Positions 1-38,000 of a DNA stretch of 64,000 bases are shown one piece after another. The stretch's first letter is position 1; every line of letters starts with the position of its first letter. A model generated the notes under the pieces. The model worked only from the letters and a program-made list of their open reading frames with translations. It searched no databases and was not told the origin of the DNA. The translations under genes and the position numbers were made by a program. The DNA is from Engraulis encrasicolus (lineage: Eukaryota > Chordata > Actinopteri > Clupeiformes > Engraulidae), in the NCBI RefSeq assembly GCF_034702125.1, contig NC_085867.1, forward strand, positions 39,636,483 to 39,700,482, in the 5' to 3' direction.

Positions 1-595
1 TGGCTTAAATAGATTGGTGTGAGATTTGAATACAATCCTATGGAGAATATCATGATCTGCTTCAGTAGTCACAGTGCATGTTGACATGCATGTTTCTTTT
101 AGGTGTATTTCAGATTATCAATGTTGACAGCATCCATGCATCCCCAAACCATGTCAGTCCCACTACCATGCTTGGCTTTTGATAGGATACACTTTTTTTT
201 GTAAAACTCACTTGTTTACCACCACACATGCTTGACACCATCTAAAGTATATTTGTTTATCTTGATCTCTTCAGATCACACGACATGGTTCCAGTGATCC
301 ATATCCTTGGTCTGTTCATCTCTCTTGAGACCAAGATAAACAAATTTGCTTTAGATGGTGTCAAGCATGTGTGGTGGTAAACAAGTGAGTTTTACAAAAA
401 AAAGTGTATCCTATCAATAGACAAGCATGGTAGTGGGACTGACATGGTTTGGGGATGCATGGATGCTGTCAACATTGGTAATCTGAAATACACCTAAAAG
501 AAACATGCATGTCAACATGCACTGTGACTACTGAAGCAGATCATGATATTCTCCATAGGATTGCATTCAAATATCACACCAATCTATTTAAGCCA
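1..595. mobile_element. palindromic Tc1-like transposase relic
   Basis: The stretch reads as an inverted repeat. The sequence from base 1 to about 270 returns as its reverse complement at about 329-595, with a short spacer. The + strand of the right arm still translates in pieces to Tc1/mariner transposase-like words (LDGVKHVWW near 350, then DKHGSGTDMVWGCM near 420-465), with stops between them. It is therefore a dead transposase fragment duplicated head to head. The left arm runs off the window, so the outer left end is not visible. Confidence 0.75.
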
Positions 596-946
596 GATGC
601 AGACTCAAAATGTAAAAGTTCAATGCAAAGAAAGGTTGAAACGCACACTGATGACCTCCCTTTTCATTTCGTTTCATTTTGAGACGATTCGAGCCAACAC
701 AGCCCCTTCTCTACCGGATTTTAATCTGGGGTGTACTCACTTTTGTGAGTACATGTTCAAACATTAATGGCTGTATTATGTTTTTTTCTGAGTGAACAAG
801 ACATTTAAGTGGCTAAATAAGTTGTTAAAAGGTCACTAATCATTGTGTCAAAGTGAAATTTCTGTAATGCTTTCCTGTGAAAAGATATACTCACAAATCT
901 GAAAAACTGTGAGGAGTGTACTCACTTTTGTGATATACTGTACTTT
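596..946. mobile_element. right flank and terminal repeat of the same Tc1/mariner-like element
   Basis: The sequence continues the right arm and ends near 915-946 with GTACTCACTTTTGTGATATA followed by CTGTA. An imperfect internal copy of the same word (GTACTCACTTTTGTGAGTAC) lies near 733-752. Repeated terminal and subterminal words of this kind are usual for Tc1/mariner ends, which insert at TA. No intact reading frame remains. Confidence 0.6.
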
Positions 947-1473
947 AAAACCTCTATAAAAATGCATTTGGCAATGCATTTCAATGGAATGCCGATACAA
1001 AAATGACAATTTCCCAACATTATATAAAATGGATATATCTCATTTTGGAAAAGAGCTCTTCAAATGTTCGGGGCCCACCTCTGACCCAATAAACTATTCA
1101 NCTCAAACAAATAGTCAACAGCAACACACATACACATGTGATTTAGACGTTTGGGAAATTATTTTAAGGCCCACTTGGAATACCTTCAGGGCCCACCAGT
1201 GGCCCCCAGTTTGAGAATCACTGCCCTAGTGGGGACATCTGGCACCCATAGCGGTTGTTAGGTGTACACACACACATGCACGCTTAAACCAATCCCCCCA
1301 CCCTGCACACTTATCTGCACTCCTTTTCTCTTTGTGGTTCTGCTGAGTGTGTGTGAGAGAGCTCTCTGCCCATGGCTGAATGTGTGTGTGTGTGTGTTGT
1401 GTGTTTAGTACGCTGCACAATCTACCTCTCTATCTCTCTCACACATGCACACACACCCTGTCTTATTATCCAG
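947..1473. other. non-coding stretch with a hAT-like terminal fragment
   Basis: No supported exon was found. Near 1190-1225 the sequence ends in GTTTGAGAATCACTGCCC, resembling the terminal repeat of common fish hAT-like elements (reverse complement begins CAGTGATTCTCAAAC). One ambiguous base (N) is present at 1101. The rest is low-complexity CA/CT-rich sequence leading into the first NLR exon. Confidence 0.45.
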
Positions 1474-10639
<9,166 letters not shown>

Positions 10640-12100
10640 AGTATGCTTGCCCGTCTTGCATTCGTTGCCCTTCATGCATGCCTTGCCTTTCATGCATGAA
10701 TTGCCCTTCATGCATATGCTGCCCTTCATGCATATGCTGCCCTTCATGCATACACAGCATACAGTTAACCATCTATACATGAGCTAACTTCATGTTTGGT
10801 ATGTATTATATTGGCAAAAACAAATTTTCACTAACGTTAGCGCCTCCCAGTGACCGTATTGTACTGAATTTGGTAGGTACCCTCTGGGTGTACTGGAGAT
10901 CATGCGTGAGAAATTTCTTTAAGATCTGTCAAGGCGTTGCTGAGATATGAGCTAACTTCCTGTTTGGACGGTGCAATTGTCTTTGTTGTCAACTTTGATT
11001 GCCTGCTGTGCGCCGATGCTTTCAGCTATTGGTCTGCAAATTTCAGCATAGGAGCAGAATAGTCCAATAGTGGTCTGATAAAAATTGTAGGACGAGCAGA
11101 CAAAAATTGTGGGCGGAGCTTAATTTTTATTGATTTTTAAATATGTCAAAATGGCGGAAAATTCATGATGGTAAATATGACATCATAGTATGCGTTAGAT
11201 TCGGCTTGACCCAAGGATTTCAGTGATACCAAGCGTTTGATGATTTGAGGTCAATACGGGCCAATATGGACAAAAACACATTTTTGCTTATTGTAGCGCC
11301 CCCTAGTGGCGCATTTGCAAGAAAATCGCTACGTGTCCTCTGGTGATAGTTCAAATTATGTGTATAAAATTGGGTTCTGATACAAGTAGCCGTTGCTGAG
11401 ATATTAGCTCACTTCCTGTTTGGCGACTTCAATTTCAGCTAAAAGACATTTTCACTAATTGTGGCGCTCCCCAGTGTCCAATTTGCACGAAAATGTGTAT
11501 GTAGCCTCTGGCTATAGGGAAGATATTGTGTATCAGTTTGTATTGTGATACAAGTAGGCGTTGCCGAGATATGAGCTCACTTCCTGTTTGGAGTCTTCGC
11601 AGCCAAATTCGATTGGCTCCTGTTCAAAGACGGTTCAATCAATCATTCCGCAACTTTCAGGGTAGATGTATCTCCGTCTGAAGATGCTGTGTGTAAAATT
11701 CCGGGACGATCCGCCAAGAATTGTGGGCGGGGCGCCATTTTTATTGATTTTTACAAAATTCAAAATGGCGGGAAAACTATCCAGGCGGAAAATGACGTCA
11801 TAGGGTGCGTTGGATTCGTCTTGGTCCAAGGATTCCAGGGATACCAAGTTTTTGAAAATTGGACCTACGGTTCAAAAGTTACCGTTTTCCTGTTGGTGGC
11901 GCTAGAGAGTTCGAGTTATCCATAAACTGAGTACAAGCACACATCCTCGGACCGAACCGAACAGTTTGGCATTGGAACAGACTCTCTATTTCAAAGATTT
12001 CTTGGCATTATGATGGGTGGTAGAATTAAAAAATACACGAAGAAGAATAAATGGTCGGATAACAATAGTATGCTTGCCGCATGGCATGGCAAGCATACTA
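10640..12100. mobile_element. unclassified interspersed element with AGTATGCTTGCC ends
   Basis: AGTATGCTTGCC at about 10640 and GGCAAGCATACT near 12088-12100 are inverted termini. Near the right end the same word also forms a local hairpin (about 12067-12100). Internally there are two degenerate copies of a roughly 600-base unit: the words TTCCTGTTTGG, CAAAATGGCGG, TGACGTCATAG or its variants, and a CCAAGGATT..GATACCAAG string each recur (near 11200 and 11820). No transposase frame is visible, so it looks non-autonomous. Flanking (TAA)n sits at both sides (10590-10608 and 12100-12115). Confidence 0.6.
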
Positions 12101-12119
12101 ATAATAATAATAATCATCG

Positions 12120-12150
<31 letters not shown>

Positions 12151-12225
12151 ACTCACAATCGTTATATTATTATTATAGTTACTAGTAGTAGTAGCAGTAA
12201 TAGTAGTAGTATAGTAGTACCATAA
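12101..12225. repeat. clustered trinucleotide repeats (TAA, CAT, TAG)
   Basis: Short runs of TAA, then CAT (12120-12150), then TAT and TAGTAG follow one another. The histidine-rich ORF across them is a by-product of the CAT run. Confidence 0.85.
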
Positions 12226-12689
12226 TTACCGGTATGCCCGTTTTATTCGCTTTTATCCAGCTGTACATGAGTCCATGCCTGTATCAAATACAGTATTTGT
12301 TTGTTGAAATAACTTTAGAATAAGTTGACAGATTTTTTTACCAAGTACTGTATTGTTATTACTCTATGGATGCACTTTTGGGATGCACTTGGATGCACTT
12401 TTTTTGCCAGCTCTCCAATTGTCAAGATGGCTGTGAAGGCATCAGAAGGCTTTTGGGACGTTTTATCCGGCCCCCGATATAAATTTAATGTTATGCAGCT
12501 TCACATGAAATATGACACATTTTGTAAAGGAATCTTTTTCCAATGCAATTAAGTTTCAGGGGACCTAGAGAAGGTGGTGTCTATTTTAAAGGTGTCCACC
12601 TTCAACATAAGCCTAAATCGCATGGGGAAATCCTGATTTGTGCTCATAGTACGTGCACTTGTATGACCCTTGTAGGAATTTGAAGTGGC

Positions 12690-12725
12690 CCCTCGATTGA
12701 AAAAGGTTCCCCATCCCTGGTCTAA
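12690..12725. mobile_element. hAT-like terminal fragment
   Basis: AAAAGGTTCCCCATCCCTGG is the reverse complement of a CAGGGATGGGGAACC-type terminal repeat common in fish hAT-like elements. No partner end was found. Confidence 0.4.
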
Positions 12726-12747
12726 GGTGTACCTATGTGTCTCTTAG

Positions 12748-13092
12748 GGATGCAAATTATCGATTAATTCATTAATCATTAGTTGATAGCCTTATCGATC
12801 GACTTACAATTAATTGATAAGCGGCGTTTTCCCCCCGGAATCTCAATGTTTCTCAAAAAAAAAAAAACTACTAAATCTAAAACTTTTAATAAAAAAATTG
12901 AGATAAAATACCACATTTAAATTAATTATATTTCAATTCTTTAATCAAAGGTGATTTAAATATTACCACTATTCACACCCCTCTTCACACACACTCTTCA
13001 CATGCCCATTTCACCTGGGTCTCTTGTCAATTGAATTGTCGATTAATTGTGATTAATGTCTTTCAATCAATTAACGCAATCGTTTGCATCCC
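12748..13092. mobile_element. hAT-like non-autonomous element (TAGGGATGCAAA ends)
   Basis: It begins TAGGGATGCAAA and ends TTTGCATCCCTA. Subterminal ATCGATTAATT words are also inverted. Flanks are GTGTCTCT on the left and ATGTCTCT on the right, a 7 of 8 match as expected for the 8-bp target duplication of hAT elements. The interior is A/T-rich with no ORF. Confidence 0.75.
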
Positions 13093-13176
13093 TAATGTCT
13101 CTTCTGAAGAGAGGATTGTTGGGTCTACCACGGACAACCAAACGAAAGGTGAATAACAAAGCTCTGTAGATGAACA

Positions 13177-13282
<106 letters not shown>

Positions 13283-13391
13283 GGAGTTTTGATGGCTCTT
13301 GACATTGCAGGTTGGCTTTCTGTGGCTTACTAGGGCGAACAAGACCTTACTTTGGTCATGATCATCACAGCCGTTCATGAAACAACAACAG

Positions 13392-13800
13392 AGGTGTAGA
13401 TGATATAGACAATGTCATGGACAGTGTGCTTTCCTATGCTGTGGCATGCCGGGGAGGCAGCATCAGGAAGAGAGCTGAACGCCTTGCCAGGCTTCTGAGG
13501 AAAGGGTTTGTTGTTGGCACAGAACTGGAGGCTCTCTACCACTGTTGAGAAGAGGACACTGAGCAGACTCGACTCTACTGCACCCAGTCTTTGACAACCA
13601 GAGAAGCCTGTTCAGCTACAGATTCCACGCCATCTCCTACAGGACAGATAGGCCACGGAGGTCCTTTGTCATGGAGAAGTTTGGGAACTCCTGGTCTACT
13701 CTACTCTAAGCTACTCAATTCAATTCAATTCAAACATGCTTTATTGGCATCCCTATTGGTAACAGTGTTACCAAACCCTACAGATTAAAGCATAGCCCTT
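13392..13800 (+). mobile_element. 5'-truncated LINE fragment (L2-like tail)
   Basis: Broken reading frames give LINE reverse-transcriptase C-terminal-like words (DSVLSYAVACRGGSI, then FSYRFHAISYRTDRPRRSFV), followed near 13720-13800 by TCAATTCAATTCAA and ATGCTTTATTGGCAT, a 3' tail common to fish L2-like LINEs. Stops and frame changes show it is dead. Confidence 0.55.
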
Positions 13801-13876
13801 TTACAAAACTCTACTCTAGAAGGTTTGAGCAACATGTCACTAGAGCACCCCCACCCGACTAGAGACGTATCTACAT

Positions 13877-13952
13877 CCCACGTGACTTTGATAGAGGATC
13901 ACATGACGGTCACGACAGGAAAACAGGAAGTTCCTTCAGAAGCTCGCTGAAG
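13877..13952 (+). promoter_or_regulatory. wdr91 promoter E-boxes and non-coding first exon
   Basis: A GTAAGT donor at 13953 follows CTCGCTGAAG, and a strong acceptor (pyrimidine tract then TTGCACAG, ending at 14323) lies 9 bases before the wdr91 ATG. This implies a non-coding first exon ending at 13952. Immediately upstream are CCCACGTGAC (13877-13886) and TCACATGAC (13899-13907), two E-box-type sites. The first resembles the CLEAR element (GTCACGTGAC) recognised by TFEB-family factors. The transcription start was not determined. Confidence 0.55.
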
Positions 13953-14331
13953 GTAAGTTAGCAGAACATGTATAAAAACGCAGCCTCAGAACGCAAAGAA
14001 AAGAAACATTGGTCTAAATGTGTATGCATACTACAAATATGAACACATCAGCTCTCCACTCTTCCCTTATTTCTCAAGAAATGAGAGAGCCGTGGCTAAT
14101 CTTCTTGGCTGACTTGGCAGATAACCACAACAATGAATGCAGAGCGGTGAATGTGCAACAGTGGCCTACTTTGTTAACCAAATTTACGTTCTATTGACTG
14201 TGTATGGTTAGACTGAACCGCTGACTGAATTTGCATTCCCTCCCTAATTATCTGTTTTGTTCTGTACAAGACAGTGTGACATTTGACAACATGTGCCATT
14301 TTCCCTTTCCCTCTCTTGCACAGCGGCCAAG

Positions 14332-31797
<17,466 letters not shown>

Positions 31798-32284
31798 GCA
31801 GTTAAGCTGACGAGGCGGCGGAGGGCAATAGGGTCAGTTGTCCCAGGCCCAGGGAGAGGAGGAGCCCAGAATTGGACATTACATTTTACAGTATACTGTA
31901 TATTGATGGAGGGGTGAGGGGGTTCAGATGGCTTTGTCCCGGGCCCCACCAGTGCTGTCAGTGACCCTGGTCCTGAGGACTTGACCTGCCTTGTCTTGAC
32001 ACCTGTGCCCTGGTGGTGTGGACAAAAACAGCTCCAGGCTACTATTTGAGATGTTTTTCTTCCACAAGAGTAATGCAGCGTGGCAATGATTAGTCGGATA
32101 TTTGGTGCTCACATATCTAGGTCATACTAAACTCTTTCTATCTCGTCTGTCTGATCGCAATCATCTCTCCTAGAGCAGAGTGTTTGATCAGCCCTTGGTG
32201 CTCTGTGTGTAGCTGCTCCAGTGTTATTAGTCATGCTGGTGGTAGTGGCGGCGGTGTTGGTGGACCCTGCCTGCAGTAGAAGGC

Positions 32285-32290
32285 ATTAAA
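32285..32290 (+). terminator. candidate wdr91 polyadenylation signal
   Basis: ATTAAA about 490 bases after the stop codon. It is the first reasonable hexamer seen in the 3' region. Cleavage site not determined. Confidence 0.4.
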
Positions 32291-33023
32291 GGAGGAATTC
32301 AAGTGGACCAATCGGAATCGTTTCATCTCCTTTTTATCCTCCCTTTTCAACATTGGCTATGGGTGGATTCCAATATGCAGACTCCCGTACTCCCTTGCCA
32401 GCAATGTGACCTCATGATGATGTCACTGGCGAAGGGAAATTAATTCAATATCTTGCAAAAGCACAATTTTAATGCCATTTTCTCATTTGCACTTGGGATG
32501 GTGAATGAAAAACTGTCCCCCAAAAGTTGTAAACAAGGCTAGGCTGACAGCCGGGAAGCTTTATTGTTTTCTCCACAGAGGCGAGGCCAGGAGGTGGGGC
32601 GAGACCACAAGCATAAGTGGAGGACGGGAGTCTGCATATTGGAATGCACCCTATGTATCTTACTGTTGCACTCTCACACAGCTCGATTAATTTGCAAGCA
32701 TGCATAGTGTTTGGGATTTGCTGTCTGCTGAAATGAAAATGGTTGCCATGGGGTTTGAAAGTTAGCGAGCCTTACAATTGAAGACAGACAACATACCTGT
32801 TTTGCATCATGTAACAGTTTCCCATTTTGCCCTGTCTAACAGTTGTCTATAGGGAAACATCCTCGCTGTTCAATACCATTAGACCTATTTATTGCAGCCT
32901 TTACAATGCAAACAGCAATACACCCCTAAGGATTGTCTAGAGATTATACCTCTGCTGTTAATACTCGTTATTAATTATTCATAGTACATTAATTAGACTC
33001 CACAGAGTCAAATATAACACACC

Positions 33024-33054
33024 AGGCAGGCAGGCAGGCAGGCAGGCAGGCATG

Positions 33055-33130
<76 letters not shown>

Positions 33131-33132
33131 CA
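33024..33132. repeat. (CAGG)n microsatellite
   Basis: About 27 units of GGCA/CAGG with three single-base variants (CATG, CAGA). CCTG/CAGG expansions are mutable tracts. Confidence 0.96.
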
Positions 33133-34090
33133 TGCAGAGTACTCCCTAAACACCAAAGTAGAAAGGAATGGAGCTTCCATACAAAAACCATTCGGAAGGG
33201 AGAAAAAAACATTTGAGGCAGACTTTCACAGCATCTCTGTGCACTCCCAGTGCACACAGCATGCATTTATACATGAAGAGTGGTCTTCATTGGCGCAAGT
33301 ACAGTACTGTGTATGAAAGAATTTCCCAAGTTTAACTTTGTAAGAATGTATCAGATCCTTAGTCAGAATGTTATCCACAGTGTTCTGGTGTAAGGGCACT
33401 TTTAAGGTCATGAGAACTTTTTACAGTTTGGCACTGACGCACAGGCATGAAGGCGGAGGTGGGAGGTGGTGATCGACCAGGCATCTCGACGGCAGTTGGT
33501 TCAGTAACGGCTGAGTCACTTTTTTGTCACCTTTTCCCCTCTTAGTCCTTCTCATCTCTCTCTTTCACTCTCCATTTCTTTCTATCTTGACTTCATCTCC
33601 AGGCACCCCCATCATCACGATTGTCTCGTTTCTCTGCTTTTTCTCACACCCTCTTTTCATCCCACTTGCCTGCTCCTCTTCTCACCCCTACTCCTTAATT
33701 AGCATCACGAAGCAGCAATAGTTCAATGCAAAATTTAATTAAGATTCCTGACTGGGAGAAGTGAGCGAGCGTGTGCGACAGAATAGACAGAGAGCAAGCC
33801 GTCTGATCAATGTGTTGCAAAATAAATTACCATGTCAGTTAATAGGTTAACATGTACAGTTAAATATTTGATATGGTGCAACTTTATCCAGAATTACAAT
33901 TATGTTTTTAATCAATGAAGCTACGTACATCTTACAGAACTTGTTCTTACAACGTTCAACAAGATAACCTTCTTAGTTAACCAGATTAGTAAAACAAAGA
34001 CCAAAATGCACTGTGCGACACATCAGCAGGGGTGAAGAGATATTGCGGTAACTTCATGTATGCAGCGACTTTTTCAGCAGAGCCATGATC

Positions 34091-34458
34091 TTAAAGGGAC
34101 ACTGTATGAGATTTTTAGTTGTTCATTTCCAGAATTCATGCTGCCCAATCACTAATGTTACCTTTTTCATCAATACTTACCACCACCATCAAATTCTAAG
34201 TATTCATTATGACTGGAAAAATTGCACTTTTCATACATGAAAAGGGGGATCTTCTCCATGGTCCGCCATTTTGAATTTCCTAAAAATAGCCATTTTTAGC
34301 TGCAAAAATGACTGTAATTGGACCATACTAGTTAATATTTGTTTATTACTTAGTAAACTTTCATGTGAAGATCAAATTTGGCGATAGGGAGCCCAGTTCC
34401 AATGAGCAGCATAGTTGCAGTACCTTTTTTGACCATTTCCTGCACAGTGTCCCTTTAA
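34091..34458. mobile_element. TTAA-flanked MITE
   Basis: Starts TTAAAGGGACACTGTATGAG and ends CACAGTGTCCCTTTAA. Same outermost bases (TTAAAGGGACA) as the element at 15922-16339, but a different interior, suggesting related families. Confidence 0.78.
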
Positions 34459-34751
34459 TATCAGATCTTTTGAACGGGTCTGGTCATTGCTTTAATATAG
34501 TAAAAATGAGGTGTTCTCTGCGATACAGTAGGTAATTTAGGCTGCATTAATGGAGTATTGGAGCAAGTACTATCCCTTCAACATTCATAGTGTAAGACTA
34601 CAGAATATCTCATTGATGTCAATATAAAGCACTGACATGTTAACCTGGTTCTCATACAGATGGATGTTCATCCGAAGTTTAACGAAGATGCACGAAGCAC
34701 AAAGGGTCTGCGTGAGAGCTAGGGTACTGTATGTACATGTACTTGTATTGA

Positions 34752-34925
34752 GCTTACAAAACAGTGGAGAGCAATTGAGGTATTCTGAAAACTTTTTATA
34801 TCCAAAGAATGCAGAATATTTCATTTGTGTCAGTATGAAAGCACTCAGGTGCACTCAGCTTACAAAACAATGCGGAGCAATTAAGGCATTCTGAAATCTG
34901 GCTTTTCATATATTTGAGCAGCACA
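34752..34925. repeat. degenerate tandem repeat of ~105 bases
   Basis: GCTTACAAAACAGTGGAGAG..CAATTGAGGTATTCTGAAA is followed by a second copy (GCTTACAAAACAATGCGGAG..CAATTAAGGCATTCTGAAA). A weaker third copy may lie upstream near 34590. Confidence 0.6.
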
Positions 34926-35038
34926 GAAAGTATTGTCAAGGGGGGAAAACTAGTAGTGCAACAAATTGCATGATTGCAGTCAATAGGGAGGAGCGTTGTG
35001 CTCATTTGAGTTTCTGCAGAGACTCCATTCTAGTGGGG

Positions 35039-38000
35039 TCATGTAACGTGTAGGTGTCTGCCAGTCTGTTGCGCCCTCTCTTTCTTCTCTTTTATGTCAT
35101 CCACCAGGTTCTTCAGCCGTCCCAAGTGATGAAGTGCCCTGCAACATCAACAAAGTCACAATCACAGACATTTTTTTTTTTGTTTTTCACAGTTTAATTC
35201 GCCTTAGAGACAGGCCCAGTCCACATGGGATCAATGGAGGGTTGTAAAGCAAATTTGTTGTAAAGAATATTTCTGAGGTCCTTCCCAACCTGTTACAACT
35301 TACAGAACCACTGAGGGAAATTTGGAATCATTATTTTGAAAGCTCACAGCTGACTAAAACTCACCTTTGTAGTGACTCCCCACCAGGCACAGAGATGTAA
35401 TCCACCTCCAAATTAGGAACCTACAAAATACATTTCAAAAGGTATTAAACACAAAACCCTGTAGGCCTTACAGAAATATCAAGGTACCACATGCTGCAAC
35501 AACAAGGCTGCTACCCTGACCTCCTCAGTGGGTGCTTGGTGCTTCTGAGAGAGAGGCAAAGGTAGAGGGAGAGGCGGAGGTATCTGGCCTTCACAGTCCG
35601 CACCGGTGTCTCCTCCAGCCGGCTGGTCCAGGGAAACCCTCTGCTCCACAGCTTGCAGGCTGAAGAGCATCTGTTTCAGGGCCTCCACAGGCCCAGGGTG
35701 CTTCCTGCTGCTGTACCCAGAGGAGCTGGAGTAGAAGGTCTGGAGGAACAGACACACCACGTAAGAGCATGAATTATATCAAGGGAGGTACTGTACAGAC
35801 ATAATAGGAGACAGGGCCGGATTAAGATGGCTCGGCCCCCCTAGGCTACAGGTCCCTGGCAAAAAAAAAGACAAAATTACATAGACCGTGCCAATTCCGC
35901 GCTATATATTAAGTCAGTCAACTATAGAGAGGCGTATTCAAAAGAGATGTTTTTTTTTTTTAATACTGCATCTGCAATTCAGCAAAATTGTGTCCCCTCC
36001 TTTGACCAATCAGTGGAGTCCTTGCCTGGTGGGGCCCCTAGGCAGCAGCCATATCTAGCCTGTGCATTAATACAGCCCTGATGGGCGAGCATGCACTTAA
36101 AGACCTACATATGGCAGAGCATGTACTAGATTAGCCCTGTATGATCAACACTGTATTAAGATGAAAATGATTTTAAAAGGTTAATTCATGTACCACATGA
36201 ACCCTGTTTGGTGAAGATTTTACAGGATGTACAGTCACCAGTTAAGAGTAGTTAGTAGATTCTACATTACTCCTTTATGGTGTTAGGGAACAGTGGAAGA
36301 GAAAGTATGGCATCGCATCACAACACACTATGGTGATGGGAATTTGATTTTAAAGGAGGCGGAGAGACTGTGATCAGGTAGGTATGACAGTCACACATGT
36401 TATGGCAATAATACATTCAAGAGAAACCGACAACAAGCAAATTTGAGTACAGGTATGTAACATCAATTTGATGCTGTTAAGGATGTATGTCAATGTTAAG
36501 TTTCAAAATCCAGAATTAGGCAATCTGGATAAATGATATTTTTAAAACAGGTAGAAGTAGTAATTGAGCTAACTAGACTTCATAAAGGATAGAGAATTGA
36601 CATGTGGCAGTGGAAGTATGCAAACCTCTTCTTTGGCATCGCCACCACACTCTTCAGGCTTCTGTGGAGTACAACTGACCCCTACTGGCACAGGAGACTT
36701 ACTGCAGAAAAAAATGCAAAAATCATCAGGCATTGAACTTGAACACACAGAAACAGAAAAAGATGCCATAGTTATACAAGGTTAGCCCTTTCTTTTCCCC
36801 TTGTCTATTCTAGGAACAAAGTAAAACATATGTTGAAACTTAGTTGGATAGCCAGCTAACAGAGATTAAGCTTTTTTTCAAAAAATAAATAAATCTGTAC
36901 TCTACAAACACAGCCCCTATCCTTAACAAGATAGTTTCAGTATCAATAGTTGGGACCACCTACAAGGACCCTTTTCATAAAGGGTAACATGTTTACATCA
37001 TAAATATCCCCATTCAACTTCTTCTCTAAAAGCAAGACGATGGCACTTTCTCAATGCCGTTCTAGCCTTGCTAGGACGTGGAACGCCCAGTGATTGGATA
37101 CTCTTTGGTGAACTCCGCAGTATCCAATCACCAGGCGTTTCACGTCCTAGCAAGGCTAGAACACTTGACATTGAAATGGCCCCAAAGTGTTTAAATATAT
37201 GTATTTGCACACTAACAATGTGACGGGTGGGTTGTCCCATGAGCGGTCCTCCTCTAGGACCTCCTCTGTGCCCCCTGGACTGCTCTTCTGCTGGGGCAGG
37301 AGCTGGGGCTGGGGCTGGAGCTGGGAGCTGATCCCTAGAGAAGGGGAGTGCAGAGCCTGCTCAGCCTTCAGGATCAAAGACTCAATCTTATCATCTGTGT
37401 GGAGAAGGAAAACCATGTAATTATAAAGCAAAGAGAACACAGCGCATCAGGTAATTATACAACCATTTTTGAACTACATTTTGATGTCAGGTGTTTTGAT
37501 ATTGATAAAGATTAGTGAACTTGACTTTATGAATGTCATGAAGGGAGATGATTGTAGAGAAATGTAGAGAATACGTAACAAAACATTGTGTTCTTCTAAT
37601 TGGAAGAAAGAAAGAAAGACCTAGCAAAAGAAAGAAACAGAAATTAATTAATTAAGAAAGAAAGCTTTCTGACCTCTAAAAGGCTGGCTGCTGTCCGCAT
37701 CTTTCTGGTTCTCCACCTCCAAGGCCAGCTGCTCAGCAAACTGCAGCCTCAGCTCCCTGAGAGTCCCCTGTCCATCCAGCCCCTGCAGAAGCACTTCCGT
37801 CTGGTCACTGTGCGCTGCCTCTGAAAAGCCCGCCATCACTCTTTGATGACCGGTCAAGTCTTTCATTTTCCTCCCGTCATCACTGGTTACTTGACTCGAC
37901 TCATCCAGCTCGCCTACCCAGGATGGCACTGGGTGCCCAGGCCGTGTGGCGTCGGCGGGCTCAGTTGAAGGGTCGCACTCCTGCAGCCAGGCTGGGTACT

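Larger units (their letters stand above)
32291..35038. other. region between convergent wdr91 and las2
   Basis: The two genes converge here. I found no exon. Contents: a (CAGG)n tract, a TTAA-flanked MITE and a degenerate tandem repeat, all listed separately. The remainder is AT-rich. Confidence 0.5.

Noticed and set aside
12010..12225. Histidine-rich ORF
   Set aside because: Produced by a CAT trinucleotide run next to TAA runs.
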